Shown in pieces: positions 7,770-8,743 of a stretch of DNA of 8,743 nt. The notes below the pieces were generated by a model. The model made no database searches and had not been told where the DNA came from. It saw only the letters and a program-made list of their open reading frames with translations. Position 1 is the first letter of the stretch, and every line of letters begins with the position of its first letter. The stretch is from Calditrichota bacterium (GTDB lineage: Bacteria; Calditrichota; Calditrichia; Calditrichales; Calditrichaceae). A program made the translations under genes and the position numbers. The stretch spans positions 1 through 8,743 of the forward strand of contig JAJRSN010000401.1 in assembly GCA_024278715.1 (NCBI GenBank). The letters run 5' to 3'.

Positions 7770-8438
7770 CTAGGCTTCCTTGGCGATGTATCCCACCCCA
7801 CGGATGGTTTTGATGTGCGGGCCGGGTTCCTCCAGGCGTAGCTTTTTCCTCAGTGCGTTGATGTAAACGTCGATGACGCCGGTGTTGTACTCAAAATGGA
7901 TATCCCACACGCTTTCTATGATCTGCGTTCTGCGGCAGACCTTGCCTTTGTTGCGTAAAAGAAATTCCAGCAAGGCAAATTCCTTTTGCGTTAAAAAGAC
8001 CTCTTCGTCTCCTTTGAATACGCGGTGCATCTGTAAGTCAAGAACGATATCGCTTAAGGTAAGCTTTTCGTGTTCACCCGATTTGGGTCTAAGTTGCACT
8101 CGAATCCGCTCCAGCAGCTCTTCAAAAGCGAACATTTTTTTTATGTAATCATTAGCGCCAGCCTGCAAGCCGAAAATCGTGTCCTGAACCGTATCTTTGG
8201 CCGTTAAGAAAATAATTGGCGTTTCTCCGTCTGTCTTCCGGAACGTTCGGCACACTTCAATGCCGCTTATGCCGGGCAACATCCAGTCTATCAAAAGCAG
8301 ATCATAGTCGCCGGACAGGGCCGCTTCCAGCCCTGTATTGCCATCGTAGGCGACATCCACGGCAAAAGATTCTTCTTCCAGCCCTTGCTTGATAAAATTG
8401 GCTATACCGGGCTCGTCTTCTATTATCAATATTCTCAT
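7770..8438 (-). CDS. OmpR/PhoB-family response regulator (CusR/CopR-like)
   Basis: DNA-binding response regulator of 222 residues, normal length for the family. The receiver domain (1 to about 118) has the acidic pocket EDE at 7-9, phosphoacceptor Asp51 in LLLIDWMLPGISG, the switch Thr79 in FLTAKD and Lys101. The winged-helix output domain (about 126-220) has the conserved LTQKEFALLEFLL, the recognition-helix stretch GVIDVYINALRKKL and the TIRGVGYI wing. One oddity: the normally conserved Lys-Pro after beta-5 (DYxxKPF) reads DYIKKMFAFEE, with Met102 for the proline. It is first in an operon with the kinase. The start is certain from the MRILIIEDE opening, yet no Shine-Dalgarno precedes it. 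Its own promoter bears the same triple CTTAA box as the pump promoter, so it is probably autoregulated and also the pump activator. Confidence 0.95.
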   Translation of the reverse strand: MRILIIEDEPGIANFIKQGLEEESFAVDVAYDGNTGLEAALSGDYDLLLIDWMLPGISGIEVCRTFRKTDGETPIIFLTAKDTVQDTIFGLQAGANDYIKKMFAFEELLERIRVQLRPKSGEHEKLTLSDIVLDLQMHRVFKGDEEVFLTQKEFALLEFLLRNKGKVCRRTQIIESVWDIHFEYNTGVIDVYINALRKKLRLEEPGPHIKTIRGVGYIAKEA

Positions 8439-8443
8439 GCTAA

Positions 8444-8498
8444 CAATATATCGATTATTAATTAAAATCGTCTTAACGAATTCTTAAGATTTCCTTAA
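8444..8498 (-). promoter_or_regulatory. Probable autoregulated promoter of the two-component operon, triple CTTAA box
   Basis: On the plus strand CTTAA occurs at 8472, 8483 and 8494, exactly 11 bases apart, and caatatat occurs at 8444-8451, 28 bases from the first box. Both spacings are identical to the pump promoter, and many inter-box bases are shared (each set starts gtCTTAA, has tCTTAAgat in the middle and ends CTTAAaa). If the TATATT hexamer is the -10, transcription would begin at or very near the regulator ATG, giving a leaderless or very short leader, which fits the absence of a ribosome binding site. The operator call is firm; the exact start site is inferred. Confidence 0.8.
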
Positions 8499-8520
8499 AA
8501 GCGCTAATCGTAACGGCAGA

Positions 8521-8620
8521 TAGCCCCTTTCGGGGTCTTAATCGACTCCCGGCCGGCCGGGATTGTCGATTTGTTCTGTCGAAGACAGCTTACTTTTGCA
8601 CCGAAGTGTGCAAAAGTACT
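8521..8620. repeat. Tandem structured repeat, copy 1 (100 bases, GC-rich insert)
   Basis: Shares its first 25 bases and last 58 bases exactly with copy 2. Hairpins visible: cccc/gggg with a 4-base loop near the start (GAAA loop on the minus-strand RNA); AATCGAC/GTCGATT (8540-8571) enclosing the perfect palindrome cccggccggccggg at 8548-8561; ctgtc-gaa-gacag; and an 11-bp stem 8591-8601 with 8608-8618 whose minus-strand loop contains cTTCGg. It lies just upstream of the regulator promoter and matches no RNA family I recognise. Confidence 0.85.
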
Positions 8621-8710
8621 TAGCCCCTTTCGGGGTCTTAATCGAGAATCTTTTGTCGATTTGTTCTGTCGAAGACAGCTTACTTTTGCACCGAAGTGTG
8701 CAAAAGTACT
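8621..8710. repeat. Tandem structured repeat, copy 2 (90 bases)
   Basis: Follows copy 1 with no gap. The only difference is the middle: 7 variable bases at 8646-8652 replace the 17-base GC-rich palindromic insert of copy 1, leaving a shorter AATCGA/TCGATT hairpin (8640-8661). The flanking hairpins are identical. The 60-codon minus-strand frame across both copies (8538-8720) contains the same peptide segment twice, because this copy is a multiple of three long; this is better explained by the repeat than by a gene. Bases 8711-8743 show nothing assignable. Confidence 0.85.
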
Positions 8711-8743
8711 TAGATTCCATCTTCTTTTTTCCTAAAATAAACG

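Noticed and set aside
8637..8641. Further CTTAA boxes inside the tandem repeats (also at 8537-8541)
   Set aside because: Single boxes, not phased at 11 bases with each other or with the triple box; they are simply part of the repeat unit.
8521..8710. CRISPR array
   Set aside because: Only two units, 83 shared bases per unit, internal hairpins and variable segments of 17 and 7 bases; none of this fits CRISPR repeat/spacer structure, and no cas genes are present.
8538..8720. 60-codon minus-strand frame with a duplicated peptide segment (KYFCTLRCKSKLSSTEQID)
   Set aside because: The peptide repeat is a by-product of the tandem hairpin repeat, because the second copy is 90 bases long and keeps the frame. 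Stem-loops explain the base pattern better than codons.

Overview
The window carries one coherent accessory module: a metal-type RND efflux system and the two-component system that very probably controls it, all on the minus strand. In transcription order (right to left) it reads response regulator (8438-7770), sensor histidine kinase (7767-6400), a 650-base gap holding a promoter, a CusA/CzcA-family RND pump fused to a TolC-like outer-membrane factor (5749-1400), and a lipoprotein periplasmic adaptor (1388-246). Most other open frames, including several long antisense ones, are shadows of these four genes.

The organism is Gram-negative, because it has a tripartite efflux pump with an outer-membrane channel. 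The pump/OEP fusion, Lys/Ile/Asn-rich protein composition, moderate GC and the A+T-rich promoter elements suggest the Bacteroidota / FCB neighbourhood or Calditrichota-like lineages. This is an inference from style, not a firm placement.

How it works (inferred from families plus sequence): the kinase senses a periplasmic signal, presumably excess metal, and phosphorylates the OmpR/PhoB-type regulator at D51. The regulator's probable operator is visible. Three CTTAA boxes spaced exactly 11 bases apart lie upstream of the regulator gene (8472-8498) and again upstream of the pump gene (5817-5843). In both places an identical caatatat element (plus-strand reading) lies the same 28 bases from the first box. 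This predicts positive autoregulation and co-induction of the pump operon. The pump has the D400/D406/E413 transmembrane motif typical of CzcA-like exporters, so divalent cations (Zn, Co, Cd or Ni) are more likely substrates than Cu(I)/Ag(I).

The most unusual gene feature is inside the pump polypeptide. After the twelfth RND membrane helix comes a second, signal-peptide-like hydrophobic stretch with a plausible signal peptidase site (residues about 1047-1066), followed by a complete TolC-type domain. This suggests a polyprotein that is cut into inner-membrane pump and outer-membrane channel.

The two window ends are non-coding and structured. On the left is an imperfect palindrome of about 127 bases with a perfect 15-bp core hairpin (39-165). 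On the right are two tandem copies (100 and 90 bases) of a multi-hairpin repeat (8521-8710) whose minus-strand RNA would show GAAA- and UUCG-type loops. The 650-base gap between kinase and pump holds the pump promoter and otherwise only weak small open frames.
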